Below are positions 46,467 to 57,530 of a stretch of 64,000 bases of DNA, in pieces (positions within the stretch are counted from its first letter, which is position 1; every line of letters starts with the position of its first letter). The notes beneath the pieces are model-generated. The model was not told the DNA's origin and made no database searches. It saw nothing but the letters and a program-made list of their open reading frames with translations. A program made the position numbers and the translations under genes. The stretch covers positions 11,170,860 to 11,234,859 of the forward strand of contig OU452199.1 of the NCBI GenBank assembly GCA_911728435.2. Direction: 5' to 3'. Origin of the DNA: Apoderus coryli. Lineage: Eukaryota; Arthropoda; Insecta; Coleoptera; Attelabidae.

Positions 46467-46759
46467 TATACAATATACAAAACTTGGTACATTAATATTA
46501 CATTACATTATGTTTACAAAATAGTTATTAATTTAAAATAGCATGTAAGATTATTGATAGTCGATAGCACGTTAGAGGAATACGAAATAAGTCGCCCTTA
46601 ATCTCTAAATATTTATCTAACCGACGATCATATAACAGGATTTGTCACATCCTGCATTTCTCCTTCGTCTAATTGATTGATGTACCTGCTACCACATTGA
46701 CATAGGTCGTATTTATTATTTGAGTCGCGTATACTTTTTTCTAAAATTTCCTAACAAAT

Positions 46760-47095
46760 AAAAGCCAAATGGCACACCATTCGGTGCCATATAGGTAAAT
46801 TCCCTGCACCCAAACGTCTCCTATATTATGTCCTGTGAATTTTTTAAACAGCTCACTTGTTACTTCTTCAGTACAGTGGGCTTGTGCTTCATCTAATTGA
46901 TACCAGGGGATTCAGACTTTGGAGTTTTGTTAGTCGCGTGGATGCATATTGTGATTGGATATAAACTATTGCATACAATAATTTGTTGAGCAAAATCGTA
47001 TACAGATGGACGTTCAGGAATGTCCAAAAGTAAGCCAAAACATTTACAATATGATCTTCATCAGATGTCACAGGTTATAATAAACAATATGATCA
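46760..47095 (-). pseudogene. DD41D transposase relic related to 13483-14242
   Basis: Minus strand: VTSDEDHIVNVLAYF matches VTTNEDNVVNVLAYF of the copy at 13640. A deletion then joins WYQLDEAQAHCTEEVTSELF, corresponding to the second-Asp block (Asp present, Gly changed to Glu), and a frameshifted piece near the third-Asp block reads GVPFGFYLL. It is too short and broken to be functional. Confidence 0.72.
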
Positions 47096-47589
47096 TTAAT
47101 TTTAATTATTTTTTTAAACAAATACTATTTTTCATACATTTGGATTTATACAAATAAACAGATGGCGGAAAACGATTAATGCAATATTATCTGCCAAAGA
47201 ATAATAAAATTTCAATCATAGTGACATTCCATGCCTAACTTTGGAAAATACGTTTTAACACATCACCAAAACACTTTTATATATTCCGGGGTGAATTCAA
47301 ATTAATTTTTACAAATAATTATTTAAAATTAATCGCAATTCTCTAACTATTTAGTTTAGGAACTTGTACATTATCTAAAAAGAAATTACACTATTTTCCA
47401 GAAAATGTCATAACATACTAACCCATGGATCAATTTGTCTTTGAAACTACTGTCAAAATTTCAAGGCAACTCCTACAATACTAAAAAGAAAACTTACATC
47501 ATAGAAGCCTTGCATAGAGATCATCGAACAAAAGGTTAAAGTAAAATACTCACAGATTGTCCTTATTGATACTAAACGCATCTGGAATT
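47096..47589. other. AT-rich stretch, nothing recognised
   Basis: No recognised motif. Confidence 0.3.
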
Positions 47590-48045
47590 TTTTCCAATTT
47601 GATTTTTCTTTGGATGTTCGGTTCTTATATAAAAAAATGTTTTTTACAAAACTTTTTATTCTTTATTTTCGTCAAATTACTTAAATAAACTAAATAACGA
47701 CGTAGCGTTACTATTTAGTAACTCTTCAGGTTTGAACACAATCTTTTTTCTATCTAACACAAATTCCAAACATATTCATTCACATCAAAAATAACAAACA
47801 ATTTTCATTTATAATTAAATAAATAAATAAAAAAACGTTTTATTTGATATAAATATGTTTGGAATTTGTGTTAGAAAAAAGATTGTCTTCAAACCTGATG
47901 GAGTTACTAATTAGTAACGAAACGTCGTTATTCATTTTATTTAAGTACTTTGACGAAAATAAAAAATTGGTATTGTTTTTTGTTTAAGAAAGTTTTGTAA
48001 TAAGAAAAAAATGTATCCCAACACACCAAGAAAAATCAAATTGAA
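47590..48045. repeat. Fold-back of two oppositely oriented hammerhead-bearing ends
   Basis: Arms of nearly 200 bp (about 47590-47778 and 47852-48045) include GTTTGGAATTTGTGTTAG and CAAATTACTTAAATAAA words and their inverses. Each arm holds a hammerhead-like box, described separately for the better-preserved plus-strand copy. On the minus strand the equivalent box reads CTGAAGA, with stem GTTACTA/TAGTAAC, but GAAAC has decayed to GCTAC. Confidence 0.75.
47895..47926 (+). ncRNA. Degenerate hammerhead motif with ACGU stem III
   Basis: CUGAUGG (expected CUGAUGA), perfect stem II GUUACUA with UAGUAAC, GAAAC, then GUC. The final core A is G, which should cripple cleavage. ACGU is self-complementary as in the other minimal motifs of this window. 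Confidence 0.55.
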
Positions 48046-49213
48046 AAAATAATAAATACGATTCAAAAATAAGCAACGAAAAATACGTATAATAACAACA
48101 AATCCCTTATTGTGGAAAGCAAAACAGCGGTTCTAATCCTAAAATATTATGATAGATATACAACATGAATTTGAGGCCTATCATATTAATAATTTGGCTA
48201 GGAAAAAATACCAAACTTGACAGTACAAAGATTATATTATGCATTATGGGGTTATGAGAACCTGCTTCACCACTAAAGCACGAACCTCACACTTTTGCAC
48301 TTGGAAATAGACAGTGCAGCGAAGCAACCTTTAGAGTGTCTTGGAAGGGAACTTGAGAATAAAAAATCGTAGGACCTGGTGCAAAACATCAGATCTCTAA
48401 CTCTCTCCAGTGACAAAATACCAAAAAGAAGAATAAATAACTATGTGAGGACCTTAACAGCGAAGTTAAGTTACGAGAGAGCACGGACAATATCAGAATC
48501 GTCAAAGAAAATATTATAAGATGGTTTACACACAGCTCCAATAATAATAAAAGGAGCTGGAGCAAGAGTATCTGATCCTAGAACTAGATGACACTTTAAC
48601 CTGTAGAAGAAATATTGGAAGTGCAACACTGCAATCTACTCTGGTCAAGCAACCATTCTAGCGCTGAAGTTGGACGCCATCAGCTCAAATATTAAATTAG
48701 AATGCCTAGGCAAACTTAAATAATTAAATAAGTAAACCTTGCTGTTAAACTTTTTACACAAAGTATTGTTCATTATATAATAATAATAATAATAATAAAT
48801 GACTTTATTGCAATAAAATTATTACAAAAGGTGTATGCCTCCTAACTTAACCTAATATTCATAATACATAACGCAATACAAATTTACCCCTATGCAAAAA
48901 ATAAAAATATAAACAAGATACTATTACACAAACAACAAATTAATTAATAAAACGCGAATTTCAAACACATTCAATTGACAAATCATTCTCAACAAGAGTG
49001 GCCAGGGATCCAATCCAGACCAGAGTCAGATTATTGGTTTTACCGACATTGGAGATATTGTTTTGTTTATTTTTTATTTGATGTGAATCTTGATGACCTA
49101 TGGTAAGGAAAAACATTGAATAATACTCCGATATCAAAAAAAAAGCACGGTCTATCTTTTTACATTATATCAACTAAATAACACTTTTGAAACGTATGGC
49201 TCAAATTAGTAAA
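48046..49213. other. Unassigned stretch with a trinucleotide microsatellite
   Basis: An (ATA)n run lies at 48777-48799. Upstream, about 48280-48710 is less AT-rich and has decayed open frames (for example IPKRRINNYVRTLTAKLSYE) that suggest an old retroelement of unknown family. Confidence 0.4.
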
Positions 49214-49339
49214 CAGGGTGTGTGTCGAAAATCAAATTCGAATTGCTATGTTATAAGAAATGATGGTGTAGAAAAATCTAAGCAATGTGAAGGATACTAT
49301 CATTAATTTATATTTTACCATATTCGTACTTCGACCCTG
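49214..49339. mobile_element. Short Tc1/mariner-type MITE
   Basis: Begins CAGGGTGTGTGTCG and ends CTTCGACCCTG with TA on the right (49340-49341) and AA on the left. The interior is AT-rich and non-coding. Only the first six bases match strictly, so the call is tentative. Confidence 0.45.
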
Positions 49340-49538
49340 TATATATATTTCATATTTCAAATTTATGCCCTCTATAGATTAAAAACAGGCAAATGCACAA
49401 AAACAATACAAAAATAATTATTCGCATGTTAATTATGGCGAGGATATAAAACAATAAATACATACAAAAATACACAAAGTGGGCCTCATTATCATATTAT
49501 CTCTCGCGAATTAAAAAGATTTAACTTAATAGCATATA

Positions 49539-51625
49539 CAGGGTGGTCCAACGAAAAGTTTGCACCTAGCTTTTCTCTTTTTTTTGTAGTCGAATGCGAA
49601 AATGCTCGGACACGTCGATTTTGCTTTTGAGGGGGACACATTTTAAACATATTTTTCGATCTGCGCCTTTAACCCCCTAGCGGGGGTGAGTAACAACCCT
49701 AAAATTTTAAATGGAAAGAGGGGTCTAATGACATATCATTTGAAAGGACACAAAATTGTCTTTCTAATGATACCCTATTTGTCGAATTTTACTAAAACAG
49801 TTAATACGAAAACGACTTTAAAGACATTAAGCCGATAATTTTGGTATTAATGAGAAATACAAATAAGTTTTAATTATTACGACTGAAAACAACTACAATC
49901 ATTTCTAAATTATTTACTTTGAAGAAAAACGGGATTTCAAAAACACTATCTTATTTATCAGAACTAAATTCCTCACTAATCGTTTGCGTTTTTTGTTGAA
50001 ATAAAAACTGCAGATACGTGTAGGAAAAGAATTTACACCGTTTATTTTAGTCTTTTCATTGATTCAGTTTGGTTGCTTCTCAAGTTATTTTACTTTTACC
50101 GTACAAAATGATTTATTCCATTCTAGAACGAGTTGAAATTGTTAAACTTTATTTTCAAAATAATAGTAGTGCTAGACTTACGGCTCGCTTATTTAATGAG
50201 AGACATCCCGATAAAAATGTGAATGATGTGTACGTTGGCAAGTTAGTTAAAAAGTTTGTAGATACCGGATCTGTCTGTAATGTAAAACACCAGCCGCAGA
50301 AACCGATCAGAAATGAAGCTGTGGAAGTCGCTGTTTTAGGGCATGTTGAAATGGATCATAGTCAAAGTACCCGTCAACTAGCTGAAGCCTCAGGTGTCTC
50401 CCGTTCGTCCATAATACGAATTTTAAAAGCGTACAAATTTCATCCGTACAAAATCAAATTAGTACAGGAACTAAATGAGGATGATCCTGATAGAAGGCTG
50501 CAATTTTGTGAAGCAATGAGCCAGCGTTTAATTGAAGATCCGCAATTATTATTTAACATTTGTTTTTCCGACGAATGCACATTTTATTTGAATGGAGCTG
50601 TAAATAGGCACAATTGCCGTTACTGGGATGACAGTAACCCACATTTATTCCGTGAGGTTCATACCCAGTATCCTCAAAAAATAAACGTCTGGTGTGGCAT
50701 ATTAGGAAATCATATTATAGGACCACTTTTTATTCCTGGAAATTTAACTGGTGAAGTGTACCTAAACATGCTTGAAGACACAATTGATCCTTTAATAACA
50801 CAAATAATAGAAGATGACCAAAATCATACTGCTGATCGGCTTTATTTCCAGCAAGATGGAGCACCTCCGCACTATGTGGCTCCTGTAAGACAGTTCTTAG
50901 ATGACCGGTTCCCTGGACGGTGGATTGGAAGGAGGGGCCCAATTGAATGGCCTGCCAGGTCACCGGATTTATCGCCTTTAGACTTTTTTCTTTGGGGGCA
51001 CTTAAAAAATAAATGTTTTGCCACGAAGCCCGAGTCCATAGAAGATCTTCGCCAACGCATTACAGAAGAGTGCAGAAACATAACACCTGATATGCTACAA
51101 AATGTTAGAAATAGATTTGAACAAAATCTGTATTATTGTATGGAATCAAATGGGTCACATTTTCAACATTTGTTAATGTAACGTTTTAATAAATCAATTT
51201 AACAGCTTGTTTACTTTTTTTACAAAGCAATGTTAAAACTAACAAACATTGGAATGTACTAACGATTGCAGGTGTTTTCACTCGCAATAATTAAAACTTA
51301 TTTGTATTTCTCATTAATACCAAAATTATCGGCTTAATGTCTTTAAAGTCGTTTTCGTATTAACTGTTTTAGTAAAATTCGACAAATAGGGTATCATTAG
51401 AAAGACAATTTTGTGTCCTTTCAAATGATATGTCATTAGACCCCTCTTTCCATTTAAAATTTTAGGGTTGTTACTCACCCCCGCTAGGGGGTTAAAGGCG
51501 CAGATCGAAAAATATGTTTAAAATGTGTCCCCCTCAAAAGAAAAATCGACGTGTCCGAGCATTTTCGCATTCGACTACAAAAAAAAGAGAAAAGCTAGGT
51601 GCAAACTTTTCGTTGGACCACCCTG
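49539..51625 (+). mobile_element. Apparently intact DD41D Tc1/mariner element
   Basis: A 2,087-bp element flanked by TA on both sides (49537-49538, 51626-51627). Terminal inverted repeats are 340 bp each (49539-49878 and 51286-51625), start CAGGGTGGTCCAACGAAAAG, and look almost identical by eye. They contain a small palindrome around CCCCCTAGCGGGGG. One intact transposase gene lies between them. Intact repeats, intact ORF and clean TA duplication point to recent insertion. It is the only potentially autonomous element in the window. Confidence 0.9.
50108..51181 (+). CDS. Intact DD41D Tc1/mariner transposase, 357 residues
   Basis: Cut-and-paste transposase that would bind the flanking 340-bp repeats and cut at TA sites. 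The first ATG is 50108; the open frame extends upstream to 50069 but only through non-ATG codons. Residues 1-60 form a helical N-terminal DNA-binding region; residues 83-110 (STRQLAEASGVSRSSIIRIL) are a second helix-turn-helix. Catalytic acids are D155 (FSDECTF), D250 (YFQQDGAPPHY) and D292 (SPDLSPLDFFLWG). The spacing of 41 residues between the last two defines the DD41D type, known from the rosa group. Other landmarks are NGAVNRHNCRYW and NVWCGILGNHIIGP. The stop is at 51179-51181. No frameshift or stop interrupts it. Expression evidence is not visible. Confidence 0.92.
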   Translation: MIYSILERVEIVKLYFQNNSSARLTARLFNERHPDKNVNDVYVGKLVKKFVDTGSVCNVKHQPQKPIRNEAVEVAVLGHVEMDHSQSTRQLAEASGVSRSSIIRILKAYKFHPYKIKLVQELNEDDPDRRLQFCEAMSQRLIEDPQLLFNICFSDECTFYLNGAVNRHNCRYWDDSNPHLFREVHTQYPQKINVWCGILGNHIIGPLFIPGNLTGEVYLNMLEDTIDPLITQIIEDDQNHTADRLYFQQDGAPPHYVAPVRQFLDDRFPGRWIGRRGPIEWPARSPDLSPLDFFLWGHLKNKCFATKPESIEDLRQRITEECRNITPDMLQNVRNRFEQNLYYCMESNGSHFQHLLM

Positions 51626-51627
51626 TA

Positions 51628-52239
51628 TATTAGTTATAATTAATGCATCCATGCCACGGTTAGCATTCAAGAACGAAAAATTTCTGGCTGCAATTTTTGT
51701 ATCTATTATTAATATTTGTATCCTATAATTATAAAATAATAACTATTATATTAACTTAAGAACAATACAACACCTACAAAAGACTGAAAAAAAAAACATT
51801 ACAAAATATTCATTTAATTTTTTAAATTTTAATTTATCCTTATTCTAAGATAGTTTGGCCAAATAAATAAACAGCTTTTAAAAATGTTTAACTTGAATAA
51901 TAAATCGAATTAATACATGCATACTTTTCAACTAGAAATATGTGCGTTTGTAAAAATTTAAATATACTGGTTTTCTAATTCACTAGCAAATTTTTGCATA
52001 AAAAGTTGAATAATATGCCGACGAATAGAAATGATTCTTCAAATCTCTTAATATTCTGACTATAGGTGTTCGCAAATACTGCAAATAGACTCAAAGAAAA
52101 TTATCCCCAGATGAAAGATCTTCTTGGCTTAAAATGTGCATGTTTATCGTAGCTGTTTGATTTGATTTCCAATTTTTATTCTGAGATAAATAGAATAACT
52201 GTAGTATTTGAACATAACTATTAATTCCAAATAAAAGAA
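51628..52239. other. AT-rich stretch, nothing recognised
   Basis: No recognised motif. Confidence 0.3.
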
Positions 52240-52300
52240 AACAAACAAAAACTTTCAAAGTCAACTCCACAAAATCTTTAATTTAGTTATGAAAAAGGAA

Positions 52301-52330
52301 ACTAGTTTCGGCTCAACAAGCCATCATCAG
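52301..52330 (-). ncRNA. Minimal hammerhead motif downstream of the Penelope-like ORF
   Basis: On the minus strand: CUGAUGA at 52330-52324, stem II GGCU with AGCC, GAAAC at 52309-52305, then UAGUU, giving a GUU cleavage triplet. ACUAGU is self-complementary, as in the motifs at 29386 and 38134. It lies about 520 bases downstream of the endonuclease ORF on the same strand. Confidence 0.65.
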
Positions 52331-52853
52331 TCCTACAATAAAGATAAAAACGAACGCATAAGAGAAAAAATAAATAAATAAATAAAACGTACAACGGGCA
52401 ACAAATCTATACATAAGTTCATAAGGTAAAAAACTTACCATTCTTACAAAAACATCCGTGTAGAAAAAATATCAAACATGAATATGAATAACATTACACG
52501 AAAACAAACACCTGTGTTGAGTAAATAAATAAAATAAGAATTTTAATGCATCCAAGACCAGATTCAAATATATCAAAAGGAAAAAACGAAAAACGTTTAA
52601 CATTTTTCTATAAGTACAGTATGTCCAAAAAGAAGAATTGAATTGAACTGGACTGAAATTCTAAAGAATCGTAAAAATAGTAAATTTAAATGAGGCAAGC
52701 AAAAAAAGCATTAAAGAGGGACACAAAAATTGAACACGTTACAAATTAAAGAGTAAATTAATAATAGGGGACTCAATGAAAGATGTTTGGTCATCAAGCA
52801 AGTGACACTATTATTTGACTTAGCCTTCATGATCTCCAAAATCTCCAAATAAT

Positions 52854-53744
52854 TTAAACGGGAGCCCTTGAGTTATTCAAAACATCGAAGTTGTGATTGG
52901 TCGCGATTAGATGGTTTGCAAAAGTAGATGGAGTATTAAAAATATTGGTATTCCTATAACGGTTGTAATAATACAAATGTTCCTTGATTCTCGTAAGGAT
53001 CCTACGGCCAGATTGGCCGATATAAATGCTATTACAGTCCTGACAAGAAAGTCCATAAACTCCCGAACATTTCAAAAAATTTGTTCTATCTTTAGAATTC
53101 ACTAGACAAAGGCTAACGTTGTTAACAGTTCTAAAACTAACGACAATATCCGGAATACTACTTCTTATCATTTTAGCAATCTTAAGACAATAGCTACCGG
53201 TATAAGTAAGAGAGACATATCTTATGTTCTCCGCAAGAGGACTTACAACCGTAAAAGAAAGTCTAAATCTTGTATAGAATCTAAAATATAGTTTCATAAT
53301 GGTTGGAAGAGGGTAACCATTATTATGTGCTAATTGTTTAATCACATTAATCTCTCTCTCAAACCCATCACCACTAAGTGGTAAAGAAAAAGCCCTATGA
53401 AACAAACAGTTGAAAGAAGCGAACTTATGACTAAACGGGTGGTTAGATTTAAAAGGAATCAAAGTGTCAGTTGTGGTCGGTTTTCTATATGCCTCAAACT
53501 CAAAACGATGCGCTAGAACATCTCTAATAATCCAAATGTCCAAAAACGGAAGTTTGTTGTTAGATTCGAATTCAATTGTAAAATTGATATTATGGTGTAG
53601 GGAATTAACAAAATTCAAAAAATCAAAAATAACAGTTGGAGTGCCATCAAACAAAATGACACAATCGTCCACATATCTGTAATAAAATAGAATCCTCCCA
53701 GCAAACTGAGGGTCACTAAGAAAAGAACACTCCAGATTCTTCAC
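52854..53744 (-). pseudogene. Penelope-like polyprotein fragment: RT C-terminus plus GIY-YIG endonuclease
   Basis: An uninterrupted 296-codon frame whose first codon is not ATG, as expected of a truncated ORF. RT motif C is YVDD (residues 24-27), followed by INFTIEFESNNKLPFLDIWI of the downstream RT motifs. A CxxC-type finger precedes the endonuclease: GVY at about 228-230 and YIG at about 241-243, then GQSGRRILTRIKEH. The C-terminal STFANHLIATNHNFDVLNN is typical of the family. A frameshift near 52865 cuts off the tail; the other frame continues LNYLEILEIMKAKSN. The N-terminal RT boxes are absent. It encodes retrotransposition functions but cannot be complete. Confidence 0.88.
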
Positions 53745-53780
53745 AAAATTTCTTTTCTCTTTCTTTAATGCTTGACTATT

Positions 53781-54163
53781 CTATTTAAAAATTTGCTATA
53801 CTCAGCAATTACTTTAGGGCAATATACGAGTAAAGATCGCTGTTGTTAACAATAATTAGTTTGAATAAACGTCTTTGGTCCCAGCATAGATTTTTATCAT
53901 GCAGTCGATAATATTGTTGTATTCATGCAGCAGAGTTTATTTATCCTCAACTCCTGATCAACGCCAGCTACTTTCTAACCTTATCCTCGTTGAGATAGTT
54001 AAGTTAATAGTGAGTTATCGTGTTTTATGAGACTACTATTGGTAACGACACGTAAATTTCACGTAAAACTATTAATTGTATGTAAAAATAGACAAAATAG
54101 GTTTATATAAAGCAGAAAAATAACAAATTTATTTATTAATATTATTTTAATTAATTTAAAATA
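53781..54163. other. AT-rich stretch, nothing recognised
   Basis: May include the edge of the piggyBac-derived element; no terminal repeats or TTAA-flanked ends were established. Confidence 0.3.
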
Positions 54164-54647
54164 TTATTTACAACAATGAGAACAAAGTTTCTTTTGATGT
54201 TCATCACAAATTGGCTTTTTACAATTTAGACTGTAGTCATCCGTTTTTTTGAACTAGAGCATATATAACAATAGATTCTTCGTCCTGTTTGCACCTGTTT
54301 GTTAGGCCTAGTATCCTGTTGATCCTGTATACCTTTACCTTGGTCAATTTGATTTTCAGACAGTGCCTCAGTAATAATACCTCTTAGATTCGGCTCAGAT
54401 TGGACCCACGATTGAGCCAACTGATTGTTAGTCTTTTATGTACATCGAACATGAACATTTTTCTAGATAAAAGGTTTACCTCCATGAGATAAGACGTTGT
54501 GTGATCCTCTGGTACCGATTCAGGATCAGATAGGCCTACCTCCGATTCATCTCCTCCTAAAGCATTTTCTTGTTCTGATTTCTATTCCAACTCACTACCA
54601 CTGCTTTCATATAACAGTTCTGTATCCGATAAACCTCTTTTAGCCAT
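54164..54647 (-). pseudogene. piggyBac-type transposase with internal deletion
   Basis: On the minus strand an ATG at 54647 begins MAKRGLSDTELLYESSGSEL and the acidic stretch GGDESEVGLSDPESVPEDH, typical of piggyBac transposase N-termini. One in-frame stop (TAG after SELE) is present. The frame then reaches the C-terminal Cys/His-rich domain: YCYICSSSKKR and, after a one-base shift, LNCKKPICDEHQKKLCSHC, ending at 54164. The catalytic DDD core of roughly 400 residues is entirely missing. This is a non-autonomous derivative that kept both ends of the gene. Element ends were not identified. Confidence 0.78.
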
Positions 54648-55469
54648 AATAACTGATAAAACCCGAATGCTATAGGCACTGAATATAAAAAAAGTTAACC
54701 GTATGGGCACGTAAGTACTTTTAAATCGTAACTACTATTTGGGAAACTATATAACACTGACTGCCGCCGTGGCACGATGTAGGTACTAGCAGAGAACAAC
54801 TTTCTTGTTGCCTAGTACTAGTACTAGCAAAATGAGCAAAAGTCCAAAGACGTGGCTGCAGTATTATATTGACAACACATAAACCTTACGTACGTTACCA
54901 GAAGAACCCTGACAAATTGCAGCTTGTTTTTTTACCACGTCTTGACATAAAGTTTGACAGGATGGTGACTTTAATCGTTCTCAACAGAATTTGGTCAGGT
55001 AATTGTTAACGATCAGGCGCCATGGTAGTAGAGATAGCTGCGTTCTTAGACTTTGCGCTCTGCATGGTCTTAATTGCATTAAATTAATTTGATTTACGAC
55101 ATAAACCAATGATGTATTACTAATTAAGTACCTAATTTGTCAAGTAAATTACCAAATAATAAACTAAATTATATATCACAAAGTAACTATAAATATTATA
55201 GTTATTCCTACACAAAGTATCGTTTTATGTATATTTGATTGGGCTTTTGGGTTTAAGTGACATTTTCAAAAATCAATTAAATTTTATCTGCTGCAGTAAA
55301 ATCCACATGGTGACATACCTATACCATTAAATATGTTTTATATATTCTCCTCTATTTCCCATATTTATTTACAATAACATTTAATATACCTACACAGTTA
55401 CAAGTAGTAGATGATTAGTTTTAAAACTATTTAGTATAATTCATTTCGTATGTGTGCCCTCGAAGCACG
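54648..55469. other. AT-rich stretch with a short palindrome
   Basis: Around 54780-54835 the words ACTAGCAGAGAACAACTTTC and CTAGTACTAGTACTAG give a small palindromic patch, possibly related to the piggyBac-like element's end. Nothing else was recognised. Confidence 0.3.
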
Positions 55470-56810
55470 AATAGCTCTCCATATTTAAGTGTAAAAGTAA
55501 TATTGCTGTGAATTTTTGTTATTTACCTTCCTCGTCAGACTCTTGGTGACAAGCTACATTTCCAATTTTTTTATTGTAGACATCAGCTATTTTTATTTAA
55601 ATTATTCCATATTTCGAATAAGATTTTTTTTTTTATTTTGACACCTTTTCCACTATTTATCTTCCCTGAAAGGAAGTGTTTTATTGTACTTTTCATAGGT
55701 TACCTATATATTCTATCAAAACTATAAATAACTTGTCAATATTGTAACATGTAAGAAATATGATTTTTATTTTTTCAGTTTATAACCACCTTTACACTAC
55801 TTTCGAACGCCAATGTGATCTAATTTTTTATGTAAAATGTTTAAGGTTATATTCTATTAAATCAATGAAAAATTATTCGGATAAGTTTAACACCTATAAA
55901 TTTTGAACACTTTTTTAAACCTCTTGCCCACGTTGAATGTTTTCCAAAAGTTAATCAGCACCTAGAAATATCCTGTAGTATTTTTGTACCAAATTTGTTG
56001 AAATCTGTTAAGTGAGTTTTGACTTATCGTGGATAGAGATCTTTCTGACCCTTTTTAAGATTTTTCACGGACGCCTATGGTACGTAAATTTTTTGTCGTG
56101 TACTTTTAACACGAGTTCAACCACTTAAAAGGCTAAATATATTATTTTCACAATCTAATTTTGTTGATCCGTTGATGTAAACAAGTAAAATTGATTTATA
56201 ATTTATGTTTAAAGTAGTTAGATGGTTGGTTTAGTTTAGCATGTTATTATTATTTTTAAAATTATTCCTTTTGAACACATTTTTAAATCTCTTGTCTACG
56301 CTCAATGTTTTTCAAAAGTTAATCAGCACCTAGAAATATTCTGTAGTATTTTTGTTCCAAATTTGTTAAAAAAAATACCCCGCATTTTGTAGCAATATCT
56401 TATATCAAAACTGCATATAATTAGCCAATTTTTCTGGTATGCTTGGGGAATATTTTTTATAATTTTTGACCCCTTGTTATACTATTATTTGTGTGAACAA
56501 TTTTTAGGTTATATTATATCCCAACTATGGCGCATTTTATATTTCCAATGAATTTATTTAGTACCTAAATATTTTTTTTATTTTGACTCCTTTTACACTA
56601 TTTACGTACGCCTATGTAAGAAAGTGTTTTATGATACATTTCGTGGGTTATATTCTATGAAAGCTATAAATAAGTAGTAAATATTCCTGCTATGTTTAGG
56701 AAATAGGTATTTTTTAGGTTTTACCCGTCTTTGAACTCTTTTCGAACGCCAATGTGATTTAATTTTTATATGGTTAATATTTTAGGTTATCTCTATTAAC
56801 CAATGTCGCC
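55470..56810 (+). repeat. Element with internal ~140-bp tandem units, copy 2
   Basis: Shares the start CTCTCCATATTTAAGTGTAA, the early word TAGACATCAGCTAT and the end word GTACCAAATTTGTTGAAAT with 34610-35590. Internal AGGTTATATTCTAT words occur near 55698, 55851, 56506, 56645 and 56784, the last three about 139 bp apart. A partial duplication of the 3' part lies within it, around 56275-56370. Confidence 0.65.
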
Positions 56811-56819
56811 GTTCTCAAG

Positions 56820-57190
56820 GTTTGGGCATTTCTTATGGAACGTTGTGACGTATTTTCAAGCGTGATCTTGGTTTAAAAGCTCCTTCAAGAATTAAAGCCG
56901 GGCGATTTTGGTTTACGTTTTAACTTCAATTTATGTGCCTTGAATGGTTCAATTTGATCCATTTTTTTACCGAAAAATTGTTTAGCGTCGAAGTTCATTT
57001 TTGGTTAAACGGCTACGTTAACAAGCAAAATTGCCGTATTTGGACCGATAAACACCCAGAGGCAATCAAGAGCTAATGCAACCCGAAAAATGTACTGTTA
57101 GCTACATAACTCGTGTTATTCGCAGAAAAAATGCTCGAAAATTATGGCATGAACCAAACTGACACCCCACTTAAATACTTTCCTCAATCC
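56820..57190 (+). pseudogene. Tc1/mariner transposase relic, different lineage from the intact copy
   Basis: Decayed frames read ISYGTL and RIFKRDLGLKAPSRIKAG (helix-turn-helix end), then VEVHFWLNGYVNKQNCRIWT and DKHPEAIKS around 56990-57075. The HFWLNGYVNKQNCRIW signature is shared by a widespread insect Tc1/mariner lineage. The first catalytic Asp has been replaced (VEVHF for DEAHF) and later domains are absent. Confidence 0.7.
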
Positions 57191-57530
57191 ACTGATTTTT
57201 ATGTGTTTCATTTAAAATAAATCAGGAAGCTCTTATTGGATCACCCATATAATTATTCATAAAACTGTAAACATAGTTCATGTATAAATCTTACTTAATA
57301 TCGGTCAGTTTGCAGACCAAATCATAAGTAGGTAGGTTTACATTTTTCCTATACGGGAACTTTTATTATTTGGGTTTACTTTCTTGTTAATAAACTCAGT
57401 ATAATATTTTGATTGTTATTAATAAAAAGTGACCAAAAATATTAATAAAATTCAATAGAAACAAAAAATAGTATTAAGAATAAGGGAAACCTTGTATAGG
57501 ATTACCTATTCTAAAAACTTCGGCAATTAA
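57191..57530. other. AT-rich stretch, nothing recognised
   Basis: No recognised motif. Confidence 0.3.

Larger units (their letters stand above)
52240..53780 (-). mobile_element. Penelope-like retroelement, 5'-truncated, with 3' hammerhead
   Basis: Minus-strand element made of the C-terminal half of the reverse transcriptase, a GIY-YIG endonuclease and a 3' region with a hammerhead motif at 52330-52301. The 5' boundary is where coding similarity stops near 53780; upstream RT boxes are missing. The 3' boundary is approximate. Such an order, RT then GIY-YIG then ribozyme-bearing terminal repeat, is characteristic of Penelope-like elements. Confidence 0.82.

Noticed and set aside
48777..48799. 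ATA run considered as a retroelement tail
   Set aside because: No element body could be tied to it; treated as a microsatellite.
50730..51081. Minus-strand frames within the intact transposase gene
   Set aside because: Antisense shadows of the transposase ORF.
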